From: Candidatus Reconcilbacillus cellulovorans
Lineage (GTDB): Bacteria; Bacillota; Bacilli; Paenibacillales; Reconciliibacillaceae
Direction of reading: 5' to 3'
DNA: 64,000 nucleotides
Assembly (NCBI GenBank): GCA_002507565.1
Contig: MOXJ01000006.1
Span: forward strand, 1-64,000
A model generated the notes under the pieces. It was not told where the DNA came from and searched no databases. It saw only the letters and a program-made list of their open reading frames with translations. The translations under genes and the position numbers were made by a program. How positions within the stretch are numbered: position 1 is the first letter of the stretch; each line of letters begins with the position of its first letter. Of the stretch, positions 33,950 through 42,893 are shown piece by piece.

Positions 33950-35107
33950 TTACGCCACGTCTTCCCCCACCTTCACCCAACGGCCTTCCTTCGCGCTTCG
34001 CACGACCGCGTCCAGCACCAGCATGACGCGGTACCCTTCTTCCAGCGACGCGACGGAATCCGGCGGCGCGTCCGCCCCGTCCGCGACGGCGCGGTAAAAA
34101 TTCAGCATCATGTTCTTCAGCGCGTCGGCCCACCCTTCCTCGTGTCCGCCGGGATAATGGACGAACGAAGCGACCTCGCGGCCGACGAGCGACGGATCGC
34201 GCATCAGCGTCTCGTTCGCACGGTCGCGCCGGCCGATCCAAAGCCGCGCGGGCTGTTCCTGTTCCCAGCCGCACGCCGCTTTCGAGCCGTCCAGATAAAG
34301 CGCCAAGCCGTTCTTGCGCCCCGGCGACACCTGCGATACGGTAAACACGCCGCGCGTGCCGTCGTCGAACCGGACCAGCACGGAACTGTAATCTTCCGTG
34401 TCCACTTTTACCGGTTCGGCGTCGTCCGCCCCGCCGGTCTCGAACGTCAACCGCCCGCTTCTCGGCTTCAGCCGGACGGGAACGACCGTCGCCATGTCGG
34501 CGAACACTTCCGCGATCCGCTTGCCCGACACATACTGGGCGAGATCGATAAGGTGCGAGCCGATGTCGCCGAGCGCGCGCGTCGAGCCGCCGTACTGCGG
34601 TTCAAGCCGCCAGTTGTAATCGGTCTCGTACAACAGCCAGTCCTGCAAATATTCGCCGCGCACGATCCGCACGTCGCCCAGCTCGCCGGAGCGCACCATG
34701 GCGCGCATCTGCTGCACCAGCGGAAACTGCCGGTAGTTGAAGTTGACGCCCGCGACCAGCCGCTTGCCTTTCGCCGTCTGCCACAGATCGCGCGCCTCGG
34801 CGCTCGTCATCGTCAGCGGCTTCTCGGACAAAAGATGTTTGCCGTGTTCCAACACCGCTTTGTTGATCGCGTAATGCAGATGGTTCGGCGTGCAGTTGTG
34901 GATGACGTCGATGTCTGGATCGCGCAGGACGTCGCGGTAGTCGCCATACGCGCGCGGCACATGCAGCTGCTTGGCCAGCTCCTTCGCCCGCGCCTCACTG
35001 CTCTGGGCGATCGCGACCACTTCGACGAAACCGAGCCGGCGGACGGCCTCGAGGTGAGCCCGTCCGATAAAACCCGCGCCCAAAATCGCAGCTTTCAACG
35101 TTTTCAT
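33950..35107 (-). CDS. Gfo/Idh/MocA family oxidoreductase
   Basis: This 385-residue NAD(P)-dependent dehydrogenase has the N-terminal Rossmann motif GAGFIGRAHLEA (about 10-21), NCTPNHLHY, the conserved Lys in LLSEKPLTM, and GDIGSHLIDLAQY in the C-terminal sheet domain. The family oxidises or reduces sugars, inositols and related compounds; this sequence resembles the inositol/sugar dehydrogenase-like copies common in Paenibacillaceae. It follows folC by 13 bases and ends at a strong hairpin. Of two ATG codons six bases apart, the second has the correct distance from AAGGGGAG. The substrate is unknown. Confidence 0.9.
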   Translation of the reverse strand: MKTLKAAILGAGFIGRAHLEAVRRLGFVEVVAIAQSSEARAKELAKQLHVPRAYGDYRDVLRDPDIDVIHNCTPNHLHYAINKAVLEHGKHLLSEKPLTMTSAEARDLWQTAKGKRLVAGVNFNYRQFPLVQQMRAMVRSGELGDVRIVRGEYLQDWLLYETDYNWRLEPQYGGSTRALGDIGSHLIDLAQYVSGKRIAEVFADMATVVPVRLKPRSGRLTFETGGADDAEPVKVDTEDYSSVLVRFDDGTRGVFTVSQVSPGRKNGLALYLDGSKAACGWEQEQPARLWIGRRDRANETLMRDPSLVGREVASFVHYPGGHEEGWADALKNMMLNFYRAVADGADAPPDSVASLEEGYRVMLVLDAVVRSAKEGRWVKVGEDVA

Positions 35108-35119
35108 GGACATCTCCCC

Positions 35120-36487
35120 TTACCAACCTTTCTCGGACGCCGGCAACCGCAGAAGGGCCGCGCGCGCGTCCGACACTAGATACAGCGAACCGGTGACGAC
35201 CGCCAAATCGTCCGGACCCGTCATTCGGACGAGTTTTTCCAGCGCCACTCGCCAGTCTGGCTCCGTCACGACGTCCAGGGACTTGCCCGTCTCGTCCGCC
35301 GCGCGACGGATCCGTTCGGCCAACGCGGCGGCTTCCAGCCGGTTGCGAAAAGACGGCTCGGTCGCGATCACGGCGTCCGCCAGCGGCACGATTCGCCGGA
35401 GAAACTCCGCGTGATCTTTTGCCGCCATCATGCCGACCATCACGTTCAGCCGCCGATAGCGGTACACCGACCCGAGCGCGTCCGCCAGCGCCTGCGCGCC
35501 TTCCGGATTGTGGGCGCCGTCCAAGAGGACGCGAGGCGGGCCTTCAATCATCTCCAGCCGTCCCTTCCAAAACGTCTCCCGCATCGCCGCATACAGGTCT
35601 TCATCCTCGACGACAAGCGCGAAGTATTGCCGGAGCACCTCGATCGTCATCAGCGCGACCGCCGCGTTCGCGATCTGATGCGCACCGTTCATCGAAATGC
35701 GCACATCCGGTATCGTCCGGTATGGACCGTGAAAATCGAAGGCTTGCTCGTTTAGCGCCGAAGACCGGACGTCAACCGTAAAATCGCGGCCGAACCGGTA
35801 CACCGGCGCCTTCCGTTCGCGCGCGACGGACTCGATCACGGCGAACGCCTCCGGCTGCGCGACGGCGGTGACGAGCGGCACGCCGTTTTTGATGATGCCG
35901 GCTTTCTCCGCCGCGATTTGCTCGATCGTGTCGCCGAGCACGTCCATGTGGTCGCGGCCGATGTTCGTAATGACCGTCGCGACCGGCGCGACGATATTGG
36001 TTGAATCGAGCCGCCCGCCGAGTCCCGTTTCCCAGACGACGTAATCGGGATAAACGACGGTGGCGTAGTACAAAATCGCGAGAGCCGTCGACAACTCGAA
36101 CATCGTCGGCGGCCCGAGTTCGGTCCGCTCCAGCTCGTCGGCCAGCGGCTTCAACCGGCCGGCGAGCTCGACGAGCGCGTCGTCCTCGATGTCGCGCAAG
36201 TTGTACTGAATCCGATTCTGGTAGCGCTCGAGAAAAGGCGACGTGAACGTCCCGACGTCGTAACCCGCGCGCCGCAGCACATGGGTAAGAAACGCGCACG
36301 TCGATCCTTTACCGTTCGTCCCGGCGACGTGGATATAGCGCAGCCGCCGCTCCGGATGGTCGAGCCGCTCCATCAGCCATTGCATCCGGCGGAGCCCCGG
36401 ACGCATGCCGAGCGATTGCCGCGACGTGATCCATTCGACCGCTTCTTCGACGGTAGAAAACACTCGCCTGTACGAACGCCCGTCCAT
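35120..36487 (-). CDS. folC: Folylpolyglutamate synthase / dihydrofolate synthase
   Basis: This 455-residue Mur-ligase-fold enzyme has the P-loop HVAGTNGKGSTCAF, GTFTSPFLERYQNRI, the NIGRDHMDVLG block and LDGAHNPEGAQAL in the C-terminal domain. It adds glutamate to folates, and often to dihydropteroate, in the cytoplasm with ATP. The gene follows valS by 33 bases, the usual Bacillales order. The start ATG has GGGAGTGG upstream. Length is normal for the family (about 430-460). Confidence 0.96.
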   Translation of the reverse strand: MDGRSYRRVFSTVEEAVEWITSRQSLGMRPGLRRMQWLMERLDHPERRLRYIHVAGTNGKGSTCAFLTHVLRRAGYDVGTFTSPFLERYQNRIQYNLRDIEDDALVELAGRLKPLADELERTELGPPTMFELSTALAILYYATVVYPDYVVWETGLGGRLDSTNIVAPVATVITNIGRDHMDVLGDTIEQIAAEKAGIIKNGVPLVTAVAQPEAFAVIESVARERKAPVYRFGRDFTVDVRSSALNEQAFDFHGPYRTIPDVRISMNGAHQIANAAVALMTIEVLRQYFALVVEDEDLYAAMRETFWKGRLEMIEGPPRVLLDGAHNPEGAQALADALGSVYRYRRLNVMVGMMAAKDHAEFLRRIVPLADAVIATEPSFRNRLEAAALAERIRRAADETGKSLDVVTEPDWRVALEKLVRMTGPDDLAVVTGSLYLVSDARAALLRLPASEKGW

Positions 36488-36520
36488 GGCCCGCCACTCC
36501 CGTCATTCGTCCGTGTGCCG

Positions 36521-39196
36521 TCATTTTCGCAACGCGGCCAGCCGTGCGAGCACCTTGTCGCGCTTTTCGACGTAATCGCGGTGTTTGGCGCGTTCTTCCT
36601 CGACGACCGCCTGCGGCGCCTTGGCGAGAAACTGTTCATTGGCCAGCTTTCGCTCGACGCGCTCCACTTCGGCTTCGAGCCGGCGCAGCTCTTTTTCGAG
36701 CCGTTCGATCTCCTGGCCGACGTCGATCAGGCCGGACAGCGGCAAATAAAGCTCGGCCCCCGTCACGACCGCCGTCATCGCCTTGTCGGGCGCCGCAACC
36801 GACGGATCGATGCGCAGCTCCGACGTGTTGCAGAACTTGCGCAGATACGCCTCGTGCACTTCGAGCGTCCGCCTCGTCCAGTCGTCGGAAGGCTTGATCC
36901 AAAGCGCCACCGGTTTTCCGGGCGACACGCCGACTTCGGCGCGGACGTTGCGGACGGCGCGGATGACGTCCTTCAGCAGGTCCATCTCGCGAACCGCGTC
37001 GGGAGCCTCGAACACCGGATCATACGCCGGCCATTCCGCCAGCATGATCGTTTCGCCGTCGTGAGGAAGGTGTTGCCAGATTTCTTCCGTCAAAAACGGC
37101 ATAAACGGATGCATCAGGCGGAGCGCCCGGTCGAGTGTGTAGACGAGCACCGAACGCGCGCGCCGTTTCGCCTCCTCGTCGTCGCCGTACAGCGGCAGCT
37201 TGGAAAACTCAATGTACCAGTCACACAGATCGTCCCAGATGAAATCGTAAAGCAGCCGCCCCGCCTCGCCGAACTCATACTTGTCGAGCAAGCGCGTTAC
37301 CTCGCGCGCCGTCTCGTTGAGCCGGTGCAAAATCCAGCGGTCGGCCGTGCCGAGTCCGCCGCCCAAGCTAAGGTCGCTCAGCGTGAAGTCGCCCAGGTTC
37401 ATGATCGCGAACCGTGCCGCGTTCCAGATCTTGTTGGCGAAATTGCGCGCCTGTTCGACCCGCTCCCAGCGGAACCGCAAATCCTGCCCCGGCGTGATGC
37501 CGGTCGAAATCATGAACCGCATCGCGTCGGCGCCGTAGCGCTCGATCACGTCGAGCGGGTCGACGCCGTTGCCGAGCGACTTCGACATTTTCCGCCCCTC
37601 GGCGTCGCGGACGAGCCCGTGGATCAGCACGTCCCGGAACGGAATCGTTCCGGTGAATTCAAGAGCCGTAAAAATCATACGGGCTACCCAGAAATAAATG
37701 ATGTCGTAGCCGGTCACCAGCACGTCGGTCGGATAATACCGCCGCATGTCGCCGCTTTCGTCCGGCCATCCCAGCGTCGAAAACGGCCAGAGCGCGGAGC
37801 TGAACCACGTGTCGAGCACGTCCTCGTCCTGCGTTACGGAGGCACTTCCGCACTTCGAACACGCCCGAACCTCACCGCGGGCGACCGTGATCTCGCCGCA
37901 ATCGCCGCAATACCACGCCGGAATGCGATGTCCCCACCAGAGTTGTCGAGAAATACACCAGTCTTTTACGTTTTCGATCCAGTGCATATAGATTTTCTCA
38001 AACCGCTCGGGCACGAACCGGACGCCTTTGCCCGACCGCTGCGCCTCGATGGCGCGTTCCGCAAGCGGCTTCATGCGGACGAACCACTGGGTGGACAAAA
38101 TCGGTTCTACGACCGCTCCGCTTCGGTCGCTATGGCCGACCATGTGAACGTGCTCCTCGACGCGAAGAAGCACCCCTTGCGCCCGCAAATCTTCCACCAG
38201 TTTCTTTCGACATTCGAACCGGTCGAGGCCTTGGTACGGCCCGGCGTTTTCGTTCATGCGGCCGGCTTCGTCCATAACGAGCACCTGCGGCAGGTTATGG
38301 CGCAGGCCGACCTCGAAATCGTTCGGATCGTGCGCCGGCGTAATTTTCACCGCGCCGCTGCCGAACTCCTTGTCGACGTACTCGTCGGCGATAATGGGAA
38401 TTTCGCGACCGACGACGGGCAATACGACCGTTTTGCCGACCAGATGTCGGTACCGTTCGTCGTCGGGATGCACCGCCACCGCCGTATCGCCGAGCATTGT
38501 CTCCGGCCGCGTCGTCGCGACGACGATAAACCCGTCGCCGTCTTTCAGCGGATATTTCAGATGGTAGAGAGCGCCCTTGACTTCGCGGTATTCGACCTCG
38601 ATGTCCGACAGCGCCGTGCGCGCAACCGGGTCCCAGTTAATGATTCGCTTACCGCGGTAAATGAGCCCTTTTTCATACAGTCGGACGAACACCTCGCGGA
38701 CCGCCGCGGACAAGCCTTCGTCCAGCGTGAAGCGCTCGCGCGAATAGTCGAGCGAAAAGCCCATTTTCGCCCATTGCTCGCGGATCGTGTTCGCCGACTG
38801 TTCCTTCCACTGCCAGACGCGCTCGAGAAAACGCTCCCGACCAAGGTCGTAACGGCTCAGGCCCTCCCGCTCGCGCAACATCTGCTCGACTTTCGTCTGC
38901 GTCGCGATGCCGGCGTGGTCGGTACCGGGCAGCCACAGGGCGTCGTATCCCTGCATCCGCTTGAAGCGGATCAAAATATCCTGCAGCGTGAAATCGAGTG
39001 CGTGTCCGATGTGCAGGCTGCCGGTTACATTCGGCGGCGGAATCACGATCGTGTAAGGCTTGGCGCCGCTTTTGCGCCCTGCTTGAAAGTAGCCGCCTTT
39101 CAGCCAGTATGCGTACCATTTCGCTTCGACCGACTTCGGATCGTAAGCCGCCGGCATGGCGGTGCCCGGAGCATCGGCGTTCGACGTGTTCGCCAT
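36521..39196 (-). CDS. valS: Valyl-tRNA synthetase
   Basis: This 891-residue class I synthetase has the HIGH motif in [12 protein letters not shown], the editing domain, a zinc-type CGDCGEI...CSKCGS pair, [12 protein letters not shown], and the C-terminal coiled coil with alternating Glu/Arg ([19 protein letters not shown] region). It charges tRNA-Val in the cytoplasm. The start ATG is preceded by GGGAGG at a rather long distance of about 13 bases. Upstream lies a good sigma-A promoter and an intrinsic terminator but no recognisable T-box. folC follows in the same operon. Confidence 0.97.
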   Translation of the reverse strand: MANTSNADAPGTAMPAAYDPKSVEAKWYAYWLKGGYFQAGRKSGAKPYTIVIPPPNVTGSLHIGHALDFTLQDILIRFKRMQGYDALWLPGTDHAGIATQTKVEQMLREREGLSRYDLGRERFLERVWQWKEQSANTIREQWAKMGFSLDYSRERFTLDEGLSAAVREVFVRLYEKGLIYRGKRIINWDPVARTALSDIEVEYREVKGALYHLKYPLKDGDGFIVVATTRPETMLGDTAVAVHPDDERYRHLVGKTVVLPVVGREIPIIADEYVDKEFGSGAVKITPAHDPNDFEVGLRHNLPQVLVMDEAGRMNENAGPYQGLDRFECRKKLVEDLRAQGVLLRVEEHVHMVGHSDRSGAVVEPILSTQWFVRMKPLAERAIEAQRSGKGVRFVPERFEKIYMHWIENVKDWCISRQLWWGHRIPAWYCGDCGEITVARGEVRACSKCGSASVTQDEDVLDTWFSSALWPFSTLGWPDESGDMRRYYPTDVLVTGYDIIYFWVARMIFTALEFTGTIPFRDVLIHGLVRDAEGRKMSKSLGNGVDPLDVIERYGADAMRFMISTGITPGQDLRFRWERVEQARNFANKIWNAARFAIMNLGDFTLSDLSLGGGLGTADRWILHRLNETAREVTRLLDKYEFGEAGRLLYDFIWDDLCDWYIEFSKLPLYGDDEEAKRRARSVLVYTLDRALRLMHPFMPFLTEEIWQHLPHDGETIMLAEWPAYDPVFEAPDAVREMDLLKDVIRAVRNVRAEVGVSPGKPVALWIKPSDDWTRRTLEVHEAYLRKFCNTSELRIDPSVAAPDKAMTAVVTGAELYLPLSGLIDVGQEIERLEKELRRLEAEVERVERKLANEQFLAKAPQAVVEEERAKHRDYVEKRDKVLARLAALRK

Positions 39197-39268
39197 CGTT
39201 CGTTCGGAACCTCCCGTTCGGCCTCGTCCGAGAGCCGGGCCTTATCCTGGAATGCCCGACCCCTATCG

Positions 39269-39301
39269 AAAAAGCCTTCCGTCCGGTACCGAACGGAAGG
39301 C
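39269..39301 (-). terminator. Intrinsic terminator in the valS leader (possible attenuator)
   Basis: A 28-base near-perfect palindrome centred on GGTACC (stem GCCTTCCG...CGGAAGGC) is followed by five T on the minus strand. It lies about 20 bases after the predicted transcription start and about 70 bases before the valS ATG, so it must be bypassed for valS expression. Confidence 0.65.
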
Positions 39302-39325
39302 GGCTGCACTTCGCATGACATTTTT

Positions 39326-39354
39326 ATGATACCGTTTCGGGAAAGTTCCGTCAA
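39326..39354 (-). promoter_or_regulatory. Sigma-A promoter of the valS operon
   Basis: TTGACG and TATCAT are exactly 17 bases apart on the minus strand, each matching consensus at five of six positions. This is the best promoter seen in the window. It drives valS-folC and perhaps the oxidoreductase gene. Confidence 0.7.
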
Positions 39355-39471
39355 TGTTTTCGGCGCAGCCCGGATGCCGTACATCGCCATCGAGAATCAG
39401 CCATTCACCCGTTCCACGCCTCCCTGGCCATAACATACGATGAGAATGAACGGGAAAGGGGGTCGTGCGCC

Positions 39472-39636
39472 GTGGAACGCTGGTGGTGGCGAATTCGGCA
39501 TCACGTGCGCGGCGTCGTGTTCCCGCTGCTTTGCTTGCAATTCGCGCGTACGCTGCTGATTCCAACCAGTCTCGACATTATCGTTCTGTTCGTGTTGTTT
39601 CTCATCTATATTGGATTTTTACTCAACAAATATTAG
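39472..39636 (+). CDS. Small membrane peptide, 54 residues
   Basis: This is a short GTG-initiated frame with AAAGGGGG nine bases upstream. The peptide begins with a charged, Trp/Arg/His-rich head (ERWWWRIRHH), has a moderately hydrophobic segment (residues 13-22) and a strong C-terminal membrane helix (SLDIIVLFVLFLIYIGFLL) ending NKY. It stands alone on the plus strand between the convergent SpoVID-like gene and the divergent valS operon. I do not recognise a family; small single-helix proteins of this kind are frequent in spore formers. The intact frame, ribosome site and clear helix argue that it is real. Confidence 0.6.
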   Translation: MERWWWRIRHHVRGVVFPLLCLQFARTLLIPTSLDIIVLFVLFLIYIGFLLNKY

Positions 39637-39664
39637 GGCGTGACGATCGTCCGATCCTGCGGTC

Positions 39665-40642
39665 TCACGACACCGGAATGTACAACACTTGACCTTCCCG
39701 CAAACGGGAGTCTTCCAGCCGATTGTACGAAGCAATGTCGTTCGGCTTAACGCGGTATTTTTCGGCGATCGACTCGAGCGTGTCGTCTCTTTGCACGATG
39801 CAGACGCGGACGCGGCGAAACGACGGTTCGTCCGGCACGCGGGCGAGAAAACGTTTTTTCCACTCCCAACCCGTTTTCTCCGCGGAATCGTCAGAACGGT
39901 CTTCCGAATCGCCGCAAGAGGCGACACGGGCGTCGGCCACAGAGCGATCGTCCGGTTCCAGGCTGCAGGACGCGGCGGACAGCCGGACCATCGGAGAAAC
40001 CGTGGATGAAAGCGGCGAACGCGCCTCGACAGACTCGTTTGCAGCTTCCTGCGGCTCACAAGAAACGGCGGTACGGTCCGTCGAGTCGTCCGTCTCTGCC
40101 TGAACGCTGCGTTCGTCGTCCGGTGCCGGATGTGCCGCATCCTCCCCCCCGTCGTCCGGCACCTCTCGGCTCGACGACTCCACGTCCGATGCTTCGTCAA
40201 CCGACGATTCGTGATCGGCCGGTTCTGCAGCCGGTGTTTCCTCGCTTTTTTCGGCGGACCTGCTTCCGCCCGACGCCGTCAGATCGACGCCGTACAACGC
40301 CAAGACGCCGCTGACGTTCAAATGGCGGTCGTCGGCGAAATCGACGTCGAACGTTTCGACTTCCACCCGAACGTCTTCCGGCGATGTTACTCGATCGAGC
40401 GGAATCGTGATTTCGACGGGAATGCGGTGTTTAAGCGGAGGTACCGGCAACGTCCCTTCTCCTCCGCCGGCATAGCCCGACAGCAGAAGACTTCCTTTGA
40501 CGGTCGCCTGACCGCCTGTCACCTCGACGCAGACGTCGGGCGTAAGTTCGAACGAATCCCAGTCCGACGCCCGCAACGCCGAAGCACCCAAAGCGACGCG
40601 TTCGTAAATGTCGAAACGAAGACCGGGCTGTTGTGTATTCAC
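39665..40642 (-). CDS. spoVID: SpoVID-like LysM protein (spore coat morphogenesis candidate)
   Basis: This 325-residue protein has an N-terminal beta-rich domain (LRFDIYERVALG, then a VTGGQATVKGSLLLSGYAG-like strand pattern, residues 8-115) as in SpoVID. A long Ser/Asp/Glu-rich low-complexity middle follows (about 120-265), then a C-terminal LysM domain (about 277-324) with VQRDDTLESIAEKY and EGQVLYIPV. In Bacillus, SpoVID directs coat encasement of the forespore and lies between hemL and valS, as here. The identification rests on layout and synteny rather than high identity. The start is a GTG nine bases after AAAGGGGAG. It could instead be a related SafA-type coat protein. Confidence 0.8.
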   Translation of the reverse strand: MNTQQPGLRFDIYERVALGASALRASDWDSFELTPDVCVEVTGGQATVKGSLLLSGYAGGGEGTLPVPPLKHRIPVEITIPLDRVTSPEDVRVEVETFDVDFADDRHLNVSGVLALYGVDLTASGGSRSAEKSEETPAAEPADHESSVDEASDVESSSREVPDDGGEDAAHPAPDDERSVQAETDDSTDRTAVSCEPQEAANESVEARSPLSSTVSPMVRLSAASCSLEPDDRSVADARVASCGDSEDRSDDSAEKTGWEWKKRFLARVPDEPSFRRVRVCIVQRDDTLESIAEKYRVKPNDIASYNRLEDSRLREGQVLYIPVS

Positions 40643-40702
40643 GTGGCCAATCTCCCCTTTCCGGCGTAATTCTTTATCATGTATACGGCCGAAAAGGCCT
40701 CG

Positions 40703-41554
40703 TCATGCCTGTCCCGGAAAGGATCCGCTTTGAAAACGCCTCATCCAAATTTCCCAATCATTCGGAAGAGGTGCTTCGACGACGACGGTGTCTCCGCCGA
40801 CGGGGTGCGGAAACGACAGCGACGTGCCGTGCAGCGCCGGCCGGCCGAGGCCGGCGTCGGGGCCTCCATACGCTTCGTCGCCGATAATCGGATGACCGAT
40901 ATGGCTGAGATGGACGCGGATTTGGTGCGTACGCCCCGTCTCCAACCGCAGCTCGAGCAGCGACATGTCTCCGAACGTTTCCAGCGTCCGGTAATGGGTT
41001 CTCGCCGGTTTCCCGGTCGGGGAAACGCGGCGCAGGCCGGGACGACGTCGGTCGCGGCCAATCGGGGCGTCGATCGTGCCGTTCGGCGGGCGCACATGGC
41101 CGCGGACGACCGCCACATACACGCGTTCGATGCGCTTTTCCCGCATTCGGGCATCCAGCAACAGCTGCGACCATTCGCACTTCGCGTACAGCACCGGCCC
41201 CGTCGTTCCGGCGTCCAGCCGATGGATATGCCGGACGGCGCACGCCTGCCCCGTTAACGCGTAATAAGCGGCGACGCGATGGGCGAGCGTGTCGGACTGG
41301 CCGGGATGCGCCGGATGAACCGGGATGCCGGCCGGTTTCGACACGACGAGGCAAAAATCGTCCTCGTACAGCGGCTCCGCCGGATGTCGCCAAGCCGGTT
41401 CGAACCGCGGCTCTTCCGGCGGAAACAGCCGATACCACGTCTTGTTGCGGACGACGCGCAACCCGCCGCACGCGGAGAGGCGTCTCAGAAAAGCGTCCGG
41501 CATTTCGACAGGCCGGCCGAACGCGACCCATTCGCCTTTGCGCTCCCAGTTCAT
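40703..41554 (-). CDS. RluA-family rRNA/tRNA pseudouridine synthase
   Basis: This 283-residue protein has the RluA motif II HRLDAGTTG with catalytic Asp114; the usual Ser of HRLDxxTSG is Thr. Other family blocks are VVSKPAGIPVHP, RVYVAVVRG, ETGRTHQIRVHLSHIGHPIIGD and LHGTSLSFPHP. It converts specific uridines in rRNA or tRNA to pseudouridine. No S4 RNA-binding domain is present at the N-terminus. The target cannot be told from sequence. The start ATG has only a GGGGCGGGGCGA purine stretch upstream. It lies upstream of the spoVID-like gene and follows a strong terminator of the TRAP operon. Confidence 0.9.
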   Translation of the reverse strand: MNWERKGEWVAFGRPVEMPDAFLRRLSACGGLRVVRNKTWYRLFPPEEPRFEPAWRHPAEPLYEDDFCLVVSKPAGIPVHPAHPGQSDTLAHRVAAYYALTGQACAVRHIHRLDAGTTGPVLYAKCEWSQLLLDARMREKRIERVYVAVVRGHVRPPNGTIDAPIGRDRRRPGLRRVSPTGKPARTHYRTLETFGDMSLLELRLETGRTHQIRVHLSHIGHPIIGDEAYGGPDAGLGRPALHGTSLSFPHPVGGDTVVVEAPLPNDWEIWMRRFQSGSFPGQA

Positions 41555-41576
41555 TGCAATCGCCCCGCCCCACTAT

Positions 41577-41615
41577 AAAACAAAAAGAGAAGGAGAATCA
41601 AGGCGATTCTCCTTC
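41577..41615 (-). terminator. Intrinsic terminator of the TRAP transporter operon
   Basis: A perfect 11-base stem GAAGGAGAATC/GATTCTCCTTC with a five-base loop is followed on the minus strand by TCTTTTTGTTTT. It lies 40 bases after the stop of the binding-protein gene. Confidence 0.8.
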
Positions 41616-41654
41616 CCGCGAACTCCTTACGGACTATCCCGGCATACCCGGCGT

Positions 41655-42761
41655 TTATCGGCCCGACACTTTTTTCGCGATTTCCCGCGCGCGGTTAAAC
41701 AGATCGGTACCCTTGAGCCCCTTGGCGTCGAGATCGGCGGCGGTCTTTTTGGCGATCTGCTCGAGGACTCCCTCGATTTTCTGTCGTTCGGCGGGCGACA
41801 GCTCGATGATCTCGTTGCCGCGGTCTTTCGCGGCCTGAAGCCCCGCGTCGATCTGCTTTTTCAGTTCTTCGACAAGCCGATCTTCCCACCAGGCGCCGCT
41901 TTCCGTCAAGACGCGCTGATATTCCGGCGGCAGTTTGTCGTAAGAATTCTTGTTGATCAGCTTCGACCAGATCCACGGCGTCGAATAGGGCAGCGCCGTG
42001 CTGTACTTCGTCACTTCGGCGAACCGGAACGTCTTGAGCGGATCGGCGCCGGTCATGACGCCGTCGATCGTGCCTTTTTCCAGCGCGCTGTACACTTCCG
42101 AAATCGGCATTTTGATCGGATTGGCGCCGAGCGCTTTCGCCAGTTCCGTCGACGTTTCGTCGGCGACGCGCAAGTTGAGTCCTTTGAAATCTTCCGCCGA
42201 CCGGATCGGCTTTTTGACGGTGTGGACGTATGCCGGACCAGCCGTCAGCCGGCTATGCGGCACGACTTCCTTGTATTCCTCTTTCAGTTCGGGAGAGTTG
42301 TTCCAGACGTCGCGCGTAAATTCGAGCAACACTTTCAAATCCGTGATGCCGTAGTTAAAAAAGGCCGTCGCGTACTGCAAGGCGAACCGGTCGCGCTCTG
42401 AACCGACGTTGCCCTGCGCCATGTCGGCGGTGCCGCGGATCAGCTCCTGATACCACGCCTCCGGCTTGATCAGGGTGCCGTCGTAAAATTGCTGGAATTT
42501 CAGCATGCCGTTCGTTTGTTCTTCAATCCGCTGAAACATCTGTTTGTCGAGCGCCGCCTGATAGTGATTGGCGGAAATGTACGTCGCGTACTTGAGTTCG
42601 ATCGGCTTCGCGGCCGACGTTGACGGCGAAGCCGATGCGGCCGGGGAACCTCCGCCGGTAGGCTGAGCGCCGCTTTCGGACTTGGAACCACCGCAGCTTG
42701 CGGCCAACATCGCAAGCGCAAACGCGGACAGAACGAGGAAAACGACTTTACGGCTTCTCAT
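41655..42761 (-). CDS. TRAP transporter solute-binding protein (DctP family)
   Basis: This 368-residue protein has a signal peptide with lipobox LAASC (Cys about 23), a Gly/Ser/Ala linker and a DctP fold: KYATYISANHYQAALDKQMFQRIEEQT, RGTADMAQG, LRVADETSTELAKALGANP and SEVYSALEKGTIDG. The conserved Arg in LRVAD usually binds the substrate carboxylate. It traps an organic acid or related anion outside the membrane for the DctQ/DctM permease encoded upstream. Here the binding-protein gene is last in the operon. The ATG used has GGGAGG about 14 bases upstream, a long spacing; no better codon is available. Confidence 0.92.
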   Translation of the reverse strand: MRSRKVVFLVLSAFALAMLAASCGGSKSESGAQPTGGGSPAASASPSTSAAKPIELKYATYISANHYQAALDKQMFQRIEEQTNGMLKFQQFYDGTLIKPEAWYQELIRGTADMAQGNVGSERDRFALQYATAFFNYGITDLKVLLEFTRDVWNNSPELKEEYKEVVPHSRLTAGPAYVHTVKKPIRSAEDFKGLNLRVADETSTELAKALGANPIKMPISEVYSALEKGTIDGVMTGADPLKTFRFAEVTKYSTALPYSTPWIWSKLINKNSYDKLPPEYQRVLTESGAWWEDRLVEELKKQIDAGLQAAKDRGNEIIELSPAERQKIEGVLEQIAKKTAADLDAKGLKGTDLFNRAREIAKKVSGR

Positions 42762-42893
42762 GACGGATCGGACGACCTCCCTCGTTTTTTTCTTCAAAGT
42801 AACTCCGGAAAAAACTTCCAAGATAACTCTTACCGAAAGAAATGACCGACGCCGACGAGAACAAGATTCCCCGCCATCACCTCCATACCTGTT

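Noticed and set aside
39196-39330. T-box riboswitch upstream of valS
   Set aside because: The terminator contains GGTACCG, which recalls part of a T-box core, but the leader is only about 125 bases and the AGGGTGGNACCGCG core and stem I are absent.
36281-39433. Very long plus-strand open frame (about 1050 codons) opposite valS and folC
   Set aside because: It is antisense to two certain genes, rich in Arg, His and Phe, and shows no domain. Long antisense frames are expected in GC-rich coding DNA. The same applies to many other long opposite-strand frames here.
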